This document shows, piece after piece, positions 1 to 7,562 of a stretch of 45,435 bases of DNA (position 1 is the first letter of the stretch; each line of letters begins with the position of its first letter). Source of the DNA: Nonomuraea sp. SBT364 (lineage in GTDB: Bacteria > Actinomycetota > Actinomycetes > Streptosporangiales > Streptosporangiaceae). The notes beneath the pieces are model-generated. The model did no database searches and was not told where the DNA came from. It saw only the letters and a list, made by a program, of their open reading frames with translations. Both the position numbers and the translations under genes were made by a program. The stretch spans positions 1-45,435 of the forward strand of contig NZ_LAVL01000064.1 of the NCBI RefSeq assembly GCF_001083785.1. Direction: 5' to 3'.

Positions 1-424
1 GGGCGGGCGGGGGGACCTGGCCGTAGACGGAGCCGATGTTGACGACGCTGGCGTGCGGGCTGGCGGTCAGTTCGGCGGCGAAGGCGCGGATGCCGGTCCA
101 CGGCGCCCACAGGTTGGTGCGCAGGACCCGGTCCCAGTCGTCGTCCGTGGTGTCGAGCAGGTCCGCGCGGGCGCTGACTCCGGCGTTGTTGACGAGGATG
201 TCGAGCCGGCCGTGGGTGGCGCGGACGGTCTCGGCGAAGGTGTCCCAGGAGTCGCGGTCGCGTACGTCCAGGTGCTGGTAGCGGGTGCCGGGCGGGGACG
301 GCCGGTCGTCGCGCAGATCGCCGTAGACGACGTGGGCGCCGCGCGCGCGGAGGCCGTCGACGATGGCGGCGCCGAGGCCGGCGGCGCCGCCGGTGACGGC
401 GGCGACCAGTCCTTCGAGCTCCAT
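1..424 (-). CDS. Short-chain dehydrogenase/reductase, C-terminus cut by window edge
   Basis: This is the N-terminal 141 codons of an SDR-family NAD(P)-dependent oxidoreductase; the remainder lies left of the window. The ATG at 424 follows a purine-rich Shine-Dalgarno (GGGAGGGAGGA). The protein opens with MELEGLVAAVTGG and has the Rossmann dinucleotide motif TGGAAGLG near residues 11-18, an acidic residue at the end of beta-2 (GDLR) that may favour NAD, the LVNNAG motif near residue 80, and the serine of the catalytic triad in NIGSVYG near residue 134. The YxxxK part of the active site falls outside the window. The substrate cannot be inferred. It lies 80 bases downstream of folD on the same strand, so the two could be co-transcribed, although an SDR here is not part of folate metabolism as far as I know. 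Confidence 0.88.
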   Translation of the reverse strand, partial: MELEGLVAAVTGGAAGLGAAIVDGLRARGAHVVYGDLRDDRPSPPGTRYQHLDVRDRDSWDTFAETVRATHGRLDILVNNAGVSARADLLDTTDDDWDRVLRTNLWAPWTGIRAFAAELTASPHASVVNIGSVYGQVPPPA

Positions 425-504
425 GGTCCTCCCTCCCTACCGGCGTATGCCCTGGTAGGAGCTTTGAGGACCATCCTGGGCCGACGAGCGGCCCGTGGCG
501 TCCG

Positions 505-1359
505 TCAGATGACGGATGTGCGCTCGGCGGCCTCCACCACGTTGGACAGCAGGAGGGCGCGGGTCATCGGGCCGACGCCGCCCGGGTTGGGGGTGAGGAA
601 GCCGGCGACGTCCTCGACGTCGGCCGCCACGTCACCGGCGATCTTGCCGTGGACGCGGGAGACGCCGACGTCGAGCACGGCGGCGCCCGGCTTGACCATG
701 TCGCGGGTGATCAGGTCGGGCACGCCGGCGGCGGCCACCACGATGTCGGCGCGGCGCACGTGCGCGGCCAGGTCTTCGGTGCCGGTGTGGCAGAGGGTCA
801 CGGTGGCGTTCTCGCTGCGGCGGGTCAGCAGCAGGCCGAGTGAGCGGCCCACGGTGATGCCTCGGCCGACCACGGCCACCTCGGCGCCCTTGATCGGCAC
901 GCCGTATTCCTGCAGGAGCAGCACGATGCCGTGCGGCGTGCACGGCAGCGGCGCGTCGACCATGTGGACCAGGCGGCCCAGGTTGACCGGGTGCAGGCCG
1001 TCGGCGTCCTTGGCCGGGTCCATGCGCTCCAGCAGCGCCATCGTGTCAAGGTGCTTGGGCAGCGGGAGCTGGACGATGTAGCCGGTGCAGGAGGGCGAGG
1101 CGTTGAGCTCGTCGATGGCGGCCTCGACGTCGGCCTGGGTGGCGGTCGCGGGCAGGTCGACGCGGATGGAGGAGATGCCGACCTCGGCGCAGTCGCGGTG
1201 CTTGCCCGCCACGTAGATCTGGCTGCCGGGGTCGTCGCCGACCAGCACGGTGCCGAGGCCGGGCGTGATGCCGCGTTCGCCGAGCGCGGTCACCCGGCCC
1301 GCCAGGTCTGCCTTGATCTTCGCTGCCGTCGCCTTGCCGTCGAGTCTCACTGCGCTCAT
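505..1359 (-). CDS. folD: Bifunctional methylenetetrahydrofolate dehydrogenase / methenyltetrahydrofolate cyclohydrolase
   Basis: FolD interconverts 5,10-methylene-, 5,10-methenyl- and 10-formyl-tetrahydrofolate in the cytoplasm and supplies formyl groups to PurN and PurH, both encoded further along the window. The 284-residue length is typical. Signatures are SQIYVAGKHRDCAEVGI with the catalytic lysine, GYIVQLPLPKH, PCTPHGI, the nucleotide-binding VVGRGITVGRSLG, and the C-terminal PNPGGVGPMTRALL. I place the start at the ATG at 1359 (MSAVRLDGKATA), preceded by GGAAGG at good spacing; a longer frame upstream would add 137 low-complexity residues and is not supported. The gene is divergent from the mannosidase operon, and the intergenic inverted repeat at 1406-1421 lies 47 bases upstream of this start. 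Confidence 0.97.
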   Translation of the reverse strand: MSAVRLDGKATAAKIKADLAGRVTALGERGITPGLGTVLVGDDPGSQIYVAGKHRDCAEVGISSIRVDLPATATQADVEAAIDELNASPSCTGYIVQLPLPKHLDTMALLERMDPAKDADGLHPVNLGRLVHMVDAPLPCTPHGIVLLLQEYGVPIKGAEVAVVGRGITVGRSLGLLLTRRSENATVTLCHTGTEDLAAHVRRADIVVAAAGVPDLITRDMVKPGAAVLDVGVSRVHGKIAGDVAADVEDVAGFLTPNPGGVGPMTRALLLSNVVEAAERTSVI

Positions 1360-1405
1360 GCGGTCAATCCTTCCACGCTCCGGGTCCCGGACGTCCGCGA
1401 CCCGA

Positions 1406-1421
1406 ATGACATCGTTGTCAT
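1406..1421. promoter_or_regulatory. Inverted repeat, candidate operator between folD and mannosidase operon
   Basis: ATGACA-TCGT-TGTCAT is a perfect 6-base inverted repeat with a 4-base centre. It covers the -35 element of the plus-strand promoter at 1415-1443, which is where a repressor of a sugar-catabolic operon would bind. No regulator gene is adjacent, so the cognate protein (LacI, GntR or ROK type) is unknown. Confidence 0.5.
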
Positions 1422-1443
1422 CGGACTTTGGACGGCATATGGT
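1415..1443 (+). promoter_or_regulatory. Probable sigma-70-type promoter of the mannosidase operon
   Basis: TTGTCA (1415-1420; 5 of 6 consensus) and TATGGT (1438-1443; TAnnnT) are separated by exactly 17 bases. Transcription would begin near 1450. This places the in-frame ATG at 1439 inside the -10 element and supports the ATG at 1481 as the true start. Confidence 0.6.
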
Positions 1444-1480
1444 GACATTCGCCGGAGTCGTGCTCCCCGAGGTGGTGGTC

Positions 1481-4400
1481 ATGTCTGCTCGCCTGCTGTC
1501 CGCGGAGCCGACCGATCTGTTCCTGGGCACGCGCGCCGAACCGCGCCAGGTCCTGCGGATGACCGTGGGGCCGGGCGACGAGGCCGAGCTCGCGGTCACC
1601 GGCGAGGGCGTCCGCGGCGGCCTGCGGGTGCCCGCCGGAGGCGGGACCGTCGAGGTGCCGCTGACCGTGGACGTGCCGGCCGGGACCGTGGTGCCGTGCG
1701 CGGTGCGCCTCGGCGACGAGACCCTCGCCGTGGACGTCACCGCCGAGGCGCCCGGCTGGACGATGTTCATGGTGTCGCACTTCCACTACGACCCCGTCTG
1801 GTGGAACACCCAGGCGGCCTACACCAGCCCGTGGGAACTGCTGTCGGCCGGGCCTTCGACCAGGCCGCTCTGGGAACGCAACGCGTTCGCGCTGGTCGAG
1901 GCGCACATCGAGCTGGCTCTGCGCGACCCCGACTACCGGTTCGTGCTGGCCGAGGTCGACTATCTCAAGCCGTTCCTCGACACCCGCCCGGAGCGCCGGG
2001 CCGACCTGCGCGTCCTGCTCGCCGAGGGCCGTGCCGAGCTGGTCGGCGGCACGTACAACGAGCCCAACACGAACCTGACCGGCGCCGAGAGCACGATCCG
2101 CAACCTCGTCCACGGCATCGGCTACCAGCGCGACATCCTCGGCGGCGACCCGCGCACGGCCTGGCAGCTCGACGTGTTCGGGCACGACCCGCAGTTCCCC
2201 GGCTACCTGGCGGCGGCGGGGCTGACGGGCAGCGCGTGGGCCCGCGGGCCGTTCCACCAGTGGGGGCCGATCAGCAAGAACTTCCGCGAGGCCAAGGCCG
2301 ACGCCACGGTCATGCAGTTCCCCAGCGAGTTCGAGTGGATCTCGCCGTCGGGGCGGGGCGTGCTCACCCACTACATGCCCGGCCACTACTCGGCGGGCTG
2401 GTGGATGGACTCCTCGCCGACGCTGGAGGCCGCCTGCCAGGCGGTGTACGACCTGTACCGGTCGTTGAAGCCCGTGGCGGCGACGCGCAACATCCTGCTG
2501 CCGGTCGGCACCGACTACACGCCGCCGAACAAGTGGGTCACCGAGATCCACCGGACGTGGAACGAGCGGTACGTGTGGCCGAGGTTCGTGTGCGGGACGC
2601 CGCGGGACTTCCTGGACGCGGTGCGGGGCGAAACTTCATCCTTCAGCCCGCAATCCCGGGACATGAACCCCATCTACACCGGCAAGGACGTCTCGTACAT
2701 CGACACCAAGCAGGCGCAACGGGCCGCCGAGGTGGCGGTGCTGGACGCCGAGCGGCTGTCGGCGTTCGCGGCCCTGCTCGGCCTGGGCGGCTACCCGCAC
2801 ACGGCACTGGACAAGGCGTGGCGGCAGCTCGCCTACGGGGCACACCACGACGCGATCACCGGTTCGGAGTCCGACCAGGTCTACATCGACCTGCTGACCG
2901 GCTGGCGCGAGGCGTACGACCTGGCCACCGGCGCCCGCGACCGGGCGCTGGACGCGCTGACCGGCCGCATCGCGCTCGACCGGCGCAGCGTCGTGGTGAC
3001 GAACACGCTGCCGTTCCCGCGCGACGGGCTTGTCCGGGTACGGCTCGGCCCCGGCCTGACCGTCGAGGGAGCCGAGGCCGTGGCGGCGGACGGGACGCTG
3101 TCCTTCCTGGCCCGCGACGTCCCGCCGACGGGCTGGCGGGCCTACCGGGTGGTGCCCGGCGAGGCCGGGAGCTGGGCGGACCTGCCCGGACACACCATCG
3201 AGAACGCCCGCTGGCGGGTGAGTGCCGACCCGGCGCGGGGCGGCGGGCTGGTCTCCGTCCTCGACCGGGGCCGCGAGCTGCTCACCGGGCTGGGCAACGA
3301 GCTGCGCCTGTACGAGGAGTACCCGCAGCATCCCGACATGGGCGAGGGCCCCTGGCACCTCATGCCCACCGGGCAGGTGCTCGGGTCGGGCGACTCCCCC
3401 GCGCTCTCCGTGCGCGCCCAGAGCTGCCCGGCCGGGCAGCGGCTCGTCGTGCGCGGGCACCTGGGCGAGGTCGCCTACGAGCAGGTCGTGACGCTGTGGG
3501 CGGGCTCGGACCGGGTCGACTGCGTCACCCGGGTGCTCGACCACAGCGGCGCCGACCGGCTGCTGCGCGTCCGCTTCCCGGCCGCCGTCGAGGGCGCGCT
3601 GCCGGTGTCGGACGTGGCCGGGGCGGTGGTCGGGCGCGGGTTCGCGCTGCCCGACGTCGACTCCGCCGAGCACCCGTGGACGCTCGACAACCCGGCCGGC
3701 ACCTGGTTCGGGCTGTCCAGCACGGTCCGGGTCGACCTCGGCGCGGCGGGCGCGCGGGCGCTCGGCGTGGCCGAGATCGTGGTGCCCCGGCTGGAGGACG
3801 CGCCATCGGCCCGCGACCTCGTGGCGGCGCTGGCCCGCGCCGGGGTCACCGCGACGACGTCCGCCGCGTCCTGGGCCCGTTACGGGTGGCTGGAGGTGGA
3901 CTCGAACCTGCCGGACGCGCGCATCGTCCTCGGCGGCCCGGCCGTCAACCCGGTCGCCGCCGAACTGCTCGACCGGGCCGGGCCGGCCTTCCGGGAGGCC
4001 GTCGAGTCGGGCGCGCCCCTCGTGTGGGTGCCCGCCGAGCGGCCGCTGACCGAGGTGTGGCGGCCCGGCGCCGATTTGCGCGACGTACGCGCCCTGCCCG
4101 CGCTGATCGTCACCGGGCCGGTCGCCGACCTGGTGGCGGACCTGGCCGACGGGGTCGTCACGGCGGTGTGCCCGGCCGGGACGGAACGGCTCGACGAGCG
4201 TACGGTGGCGCTGCTGGCGTACGGGCTGCCGGGGTTCGCGGTCGACCCGTCGGGGGCGCTGCACCTGTCGCTCATGCGGTCCTGCACGGGCTGGCCGTCG
4301 GGGGTGTGGCTCGATCCGCCGCGCCGGACCAGCCCCGACGGGTCGGCCTTCCAGCTCCAGCACTGGACGCACGAGTTCGCCTACGCGCTCGTGGCGGGCG

Positions 4401-5590
4401 ACGGCGACTGGCGGGCCGTCCAGGCTCCGGCGGCCGGGCAGGAGTTCGTCACCCCGCTGCTGGCGCGCGTCGCCGACGGGCCGGGCGGTGAGCTGCCGCC
4501 GACGCACTCCCTGCTGGGCGTGCGGCCGTACCGGGACGTCCTGGTGAGCACGCTCAAGGCCACCGGCAACCCGCACGCCCACGGCCACGCCCACGCGCCC
4601 GCCGACGGGGTGACGCTGCGGCTGATCGAGGCCACCGGGCTGGGCAGCGCGGCGCGGATCGCCTCACCGCTCCTCCCCGGCCCGTGGACGCGCGCCGACC
4701 TGCTCGAACGGCTCGCGCGTCCCGTCCCCGAGCGGGTGGTGGAGCTCGCGGGCGCCGAGGTCGTCACGCTGCTCTCACCCGGCGTCCCGCTGGGCCCCGG
4801 CCCCGAGCTCGGCGCGGTCGCGGAGCCGGCTCAGCCCGTCTACAGCCGCTACTGGCTGCACAACAAGGGGCCCGCTCCGCTCGGCTACCTGCCGGTGTCC
4901 GTGACCGTGTCGCCGGGGCTCGTCACGCCCGCCGACGGGGCCGCTTTCGAGGTGGCCGTGGTCGTCGCGTCACACCTGGTGGACGCGGCGCACGAGGGGA
5001 TCGTCGAGATGGCGGTGCCCGCCGGGTGGACCGCCACGCCCGCCCACCGGCCCTACCGGCTGGAACCGGGCGGCCATCTCCGCTTCCCCGTCACCGTGAC
5101 GCCCGCGCCGGGCCGGGGGCTGCACTTCGTCGCCGCCCGGACCGCCGCCGGCGGCCAGCTGATCGAGGACGTCACCACCGTCGCGCTGGGCGACGTCCCG
5201 GAGCTGCCCGTTCCCGGGCCGGCGCCCGCGCCCGTCATCCAGGGCACCACCGCCGCCGAGGGCCACCCCACGGGGCTGTCTCTGTCCATCCCGCACGGCG
5301 CCCTCACGCTGCGGCCGGGCGACGCCGCCGCGCTCGTGGTGCGGCTCGCGAACGGCACCGCCGGCGAGATCCGCGGCGAGGCCCAGCTCGCCGCCCCCTG
5401 GGGCTCGTGGGAGCTGCTCCCGTCCCCGCTGCTGCCCTTCACCGTGCCGCCCGGCGCGACGGCTGACGTGGCGTTCCCCGTACGGGTTCCCGGGGACGCG
5501 CCGGGCGGTCACTGGTGGGCGCTCCCCAAGGTCATGTGGTTCGGCCGTTGCCAGTACGGGGCCGCCGTCCGCCTGGAGGTGATCCGGTGA
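1481..5590 (+). CDS. GH38 family alpha-mannosidase, very large (1369 aa)
   Basis: A retaining alpha-mannosidase of glycoside hydrolase family 38 that removes alpha-linked mannose from glycans. The catalytic domain is recognised by VSHFHYDPVWW (zinc ligands H102 region and D104), QLDVFGHDPQFP (probable nucleophile D231) and GAHHDAITG (H455, H456). The middle carries the usual beta-rich mannosidase modules. After about residue 1100 there are two beta-sandwich segments that look like NEW3-type domains (phrases such as YSRYWLHNKGPAPLGYLPVSV). No signal peptide is visible, so it probably acts on imported oligosaccharides in the cytoplasm. The start is the ATG at 1481, with GAGGTGG 5-11 bases upstream and downstream of the promoter. 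The length exceeds the common 1000-residue bacterial enzymes. Its stop overlaps the next gene by GTGA. Exact linkage specificity cannot be read from sequence. Confidence 0.93.
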   Translation: MSARLLSAEPTDLFLGTRAEPRQVLRMTVGPGDEAELAVTGEGVRGGLRVPAGGGTVEVPLTVDVPAGTVVPCAVRLGDETLAVDVTAEAPGWTMFMVSHFHYDPVWWNTQAAYTSPWELLSAGPSTRPLWERNAFALVEAHIELALRDPDYRFVLAEVDYLKPFLDTRPERRADLRVLLAEGRAELVGGTYNEPNTNLTGAESTIRNLVHGIGYQRDILGGDPRTAWQLDVFGHDPQFPGYLAAAGLTGSAWARGPFHQWGPISKNFREAKADATVMQFPSEFEWISPSGRGVLTHYMPGHYSAGWWMDSSPTLEAACQAVYDLYRSLKPVAATRNILLPVGTDYTPPNKWVTEIHRTWNERYVWPRFVCGTPRDFLDAVRGETSSFSPQSRDMNPIYTGKDVSYIDTKQAQRAAEVAVLDAERLSAFAALLGLGGYPHTALDKAWRQLAYGAHHDAITGSESDQVYIDLLTGWREAYDLATGARDRALDALTGRIALDRRSVVVTNTLPFPRDGLVRVRLGPGLTVEGAEAVAADGTLSFLARDVPPTGWRAYRVVPGEAGSWADLPGHTIENARWRVSADPARGGGLVSVLDRGRELLTGLGNELRLYEEYPQHPDMGEGPWHLMPTGQVLGSGDSPALSVRAQSCPAGQRLVVRGHLGEVAYEQVVTLWAGSDRVDCVTRVLDHSGADRLLRVRFPAAVEGALPVSDVAGAVVGRGFALPDVDSAEHPWTLDNPAGTWFGLSSTVRVDLGAAGARALGVAEIVVPRLEDAPSARDLVAALARAGVTATTSAASWARYGWLEVDSNLPDARIVLGGPAVNPVAAELLDRAGPAFREAVESGAPLVWVPAERPLTEVWRPGADLRDVRALPALIVTGPVADLVADLADGVVTAVCPAGTERLDERTVALLAYGLPGFAVDPSGALHLSLMRSCTGWPSGVWLDPPRRTSPDGSAFQLQHWTHEFAYALVAGDGDWRAVQAPAAGQEFVTPLLARVADGPGGELPPTHSLLGVRPYRDVLVSTLKATGNPHAHGHAHAPADGVTLRLIEATGLGSAARIASPLLPGPWTRADLLERLARPVPERVVELAGAEVVTLLSPGVPLGPGPELGAVAEPAQPVYSRYWLHNKGPAPLGYLPVSVTVSPGLVTPADGAAFEVAVVVASHLVDAAHEGIVEMAVPAGWTATPAHRPYRLEPGGHLRFPVTVTPAPGRGLHFVAARTAAGGQLIEDVTTVALGDVPELPVPGPAPAPVIQGTTAAEGHPTGLSLSIPHGALTLRPGDAAALVVRLANGTAGEIRGEAQLAAPWGSWELLPSPLLPFTVPPGATADVAFPVRVPGDAPGGHWWALPKVMWFGRCQYGAAVRLEVIR

Positions 5591-6387
5591 CCCGCCCGGT
5601 GGAGACGGTGATCGGCTTCGTGGGCGGCCGGCCGGTGGGGCGCGACCTGCTCGACCGGCGCATCGCCGAACTGCGCGACGGTCCCTCAGCCGCCGCGCTG
5701 CCCGCCCCGGGCACCGCCGAGGACCGGCAGCTCGCCCGCTGGCTCACCCAGGTCATCCTCACCGAGACCCTCTGCGAAGCCGAGGCCCGAGCACGCGGCC
5801 TCCCCCCGGAGCCGAGCGAATCACTGGACCGGGAACCGGCCCTCGCTTCTGAAGCGGCTGGGCCGCTGGGGCGGGTGGCCGCTGTGGAGCTGGGGTCGGT
5901 CAACGCCGCCGCCTACGCCGGGAGCCCGTGGGTGCGGGCCATGTTCGCGCACGTCGCGGCGACGGCCGCGATCCCGGCAGGCTGGGTTCCCGGCGGCCGG
6001 GCCGGGCCCGTGGAGGTCTGCCATCTCGTGTCGCACCGGCTGTTCCCCAGCCGCGCGGAAGCCGTACGGGCGCGGGCGGACGAGCTCGAACCGCTGGGCG
6101 AGGTGACGCTGGAGTCGCTGCCGTCGGCACTGGCCGCCGCGCTGCGGAGCAACCCGTACGGCACGCTGACCGGCCCGGTGCGGGACGCGCTCGGATGGCA
6201 TGTCGCGGTGGCGAGCGCACAGCTCGACCAGCCTCCAGAACGGACGCCCGAGGCGCCGGTCGGCGCCGCGCGGCGGCTGGCGTTCGCGCGGTGGCTCGAC
6301 GAGCAGCGCGCCGCACAGGTAGAGCTCGTGCCCGGACTGGAACACCCTGGCGATCCCCGCCAGCCCGACAACCACCACAAACACTGA
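5587..6387 (+). CDS. Parvulin-like (degenerate SurA/PpiC-type) protein
   Basis: A 266-residue protein with GTG start inside the mannosidase stop (GTGA) and a stop that overlaps the kinase start (TGATG), so it is translationally coupled on both sides. Homologues are often labelled as malonyltransferase-like or hypothetical; I see no acyltransferase GHSxG motif. The architecture instead recalls SurA/PpiC foldases: a helical N-terminal part (RQLARWLTQVILTETLCEAE, near residues 50-70), then a C-terminal block near residues 140-215 with VEVCHLVSHRLFPSRAEA, a long helix and PYGTLTGPVRDALGWHVAVA, which matches the end of a parvulin domain. There is no signal peptide or lipobox, unusual for parvulin foldases. 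The role is unknown; the tight coupling suggests help with folding or assembly of the giant mannosidase, which is inference. Confidence 0.6.
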   Translation: MTRPVETVIGFVGGRPVGRDLLDRRIAELRDGPSAAALPAPGTAEDRQLARWLTQVILTETLCEAEARARGLPPEPSESLDREPALASEAAGPLGRVAAVELGSVNAAAYAGSPWVRAMFAHVAATAAIPAGWVPGGRAGPVEVCHLVSHRLFPSRAEAVRARADELEPLGEVTLESLPSALAAALRSNPYGTLTGPVRDALGWHVAVASAQLDQPPERTPEAPVGAARRLAFARWLDEQRAAQVELVPGLEHPGDPRQPDNHHKH

Positions 6388-7292
6388 TGACACACGTACT
6401 CGCCATTGACATCGGAGGAACCAAACTCGCCGCCGCGCTGGTGGACGAGGAGGGTTCCGTGCTGCGTTCCGCGACCCGGCCCACGCCGCGTGAGGAGGTG
6501 ATGGCCGCGCTCGGCGGCCTGATCGAGGAGGTGACCGGCGGCGGCCCCGCCCCGGTGGCGGTGGGGATCGGCTGCGCCGGTCCGCTGGACCGGGGGACCG
6601 TCAGCCCGGTGAACATGCCGAGCTGGCGCGGTTTCCCGCTGTGCGACGAGGTGCGGGCGCTGACCGGGCTGCCGACCGTGCTGGCCGGCGACGCCCAGTG
6701 CATGGCGCTCGGCGAGCACTGGCTCGGGGCCGGCCGGGGCAGCTCGGCGCTGCTGGGCGTCGTGGTCTCGACGGGCATCGGCGGCGGCCTGGTCATCGAC
6801 GGGCGGCCGCTGCTCGGCCCCACCGGGAACGCCGGGCACGTCGGCCACATGACGATCGACCCGTACGGCGAGCGCTGCGAATGCGGCGGCCGTGGCTGCG
6901 TCGAGCGGTACGCCAGCGGGCCGAACATGACCCGCTGGGCCCTGGAGAACGGCTGGAGCCCCGGCGCGGAGCAGGCCGACGCCCGGATGCTGGCACGTGA
7001 CGCGGCGGCCGGGGACCCGGTCGCCGTGGCCGCGTTCGAGCGCGGGGCCGGGGCGCTGGCCGGGATGATCGCCTCCACGGCCGCCGCCGCCGAGGTGAGC
7101 ACCGTGGTCGTCGGCGGCGGTGTGTCGGGCGCCGGGGCGGTGCTGTTCGAGCCGCTGGAACGGGCGCTCGACGACGTCGGCGGGCTGGCGTTCGTCAGGG
7201 CGGTGCGGGTGCGGCCGACGACGCTGGGGGTGCTGGCCGGGCTGGCCGGCGCCGCCAAACTGGCCTGGGACTACTCCCGCTCGGCCGGCTGA
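6387..7292 (+). CDS. ROK-family sugar kinase
   Basis: A 301-residue ROK (repressor, ORF, kinase) protein without an N-terminal helix-turn-helix, so an enzyme and not a repressor. The phosphate-binding DIGGTK motif is at residues 8-13. The zinc site is complete: GHVGHM with H154, followed by CECGGRGC with C164, C166 and C171, then VERYAS. The catalytic aspartate region is probably VLAGDAQCMALGEHWLG. Such kinases phosphorylate glucose, mannose, N-acetylmannosamine or related sugars with ATP; beside an alpha-mannosidase, mannose is the likely substrate (inference). The start ATG overlaps the stop of the parvulin-like gene. The 3' end overlaps the convergent small membrane gene by 22 bases. Confidence 0.92.
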   Translation: MTHVLAIDIGGTKLAAALVDEEGSVLRSATRPTPREEVMAALGGLIEEVTGGGPAPVAVGIGCAGPLDRGTVSPVNMPSWRGFPLCDEVRALTGLPTVLAGDAQCMALGEHWLGAGRGSSALLGVVVSTGIGGGLVIDGRPLLGPTGNAGHVGHMTIDPYGERCECGGRGCVERYASGPNMTRWALENGWSPGAEQADARMLARDAAAGDPVAVAAFERGAGALAGMIASTAAAAEVSTVVVGGGVSGAGAVLFEPLERALDDVGGLAFVRAVRVRPTTLGVLAGLAGAAKLAWDYSRSAG

Positions 7293-7453
7293 GCCTCGCG
7301 CCGCTCGATGATCCGGCGGGTGAACGGGATGAGCTCGACGACACGCCCGCCGAGGTAGGCGCCGACGAACGCGAGCAGGATGAGCACGAAGGGGCTGGTC
7401 GCGAACCCGTTCACGGCGAGGAATGCCTGCAGGGATGCGTCGAGCAGTGTCAT
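7271..7453 (-). CDS. Small single-pass membrane protein (60 aa)
   Basis: A 60-residue frame with ATG at 7453 preceded by GGAG at suitable distance. It encodes one clear hydrophobic helix (PFVLILLAFVGAYLGG, near residues 21-36) flanked by a basic and acidic tail ending RRIIERREAQPAERE, consistent with a cytoplasmic C-terminus. I do not recognise the family. It converges with the ROK kinase and overlaps its last 22 bases. The good ribosome-binding site and the sensible membrane topology are the reasons for calling it, as the length alone would not support it. Confidence 0.55.
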   Translation of the reverse strand: MTLLDASLQAFLAVNGFATSPFVLILLAFVGAYLGGRVVELIPFTRRIIERREAQPAERE

Positions 7454-7527
7454 AAGGACTCCGGGGGAACAATCACGCGACGGAAGCCCTCAGATTAACC
7501 GCACGATGCGGATGCTTGACCCGCTTT

Positions 7528-7557
7528 TGGGTGACCCGCCCCGACGGGCCACCCAAC
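7528..7557 (-). terminator. Hairpin terminator downstream of purH
   Basis: Arms TTGGGTGACCCG and CGGGCCACCCAA pair over 11 of 12 positions around a six-base loop, five bases after the purH stop. There is no strong U-tract on the purH strand, as is common in actinomycetes. Confidence 0.55.
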
Positions 7558-7562
7558 CGCGC

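Noticed and set aside
931..4491. Very long open frame overlapping folD and the mannosidase
   Set aside because: It is Arg/Gly/Pro-rich and lacks recognisable domains, whereas the mannosidase frame in the same DNA carries complete GH38 motifs. High-GC DNA often gives such shadow frames.
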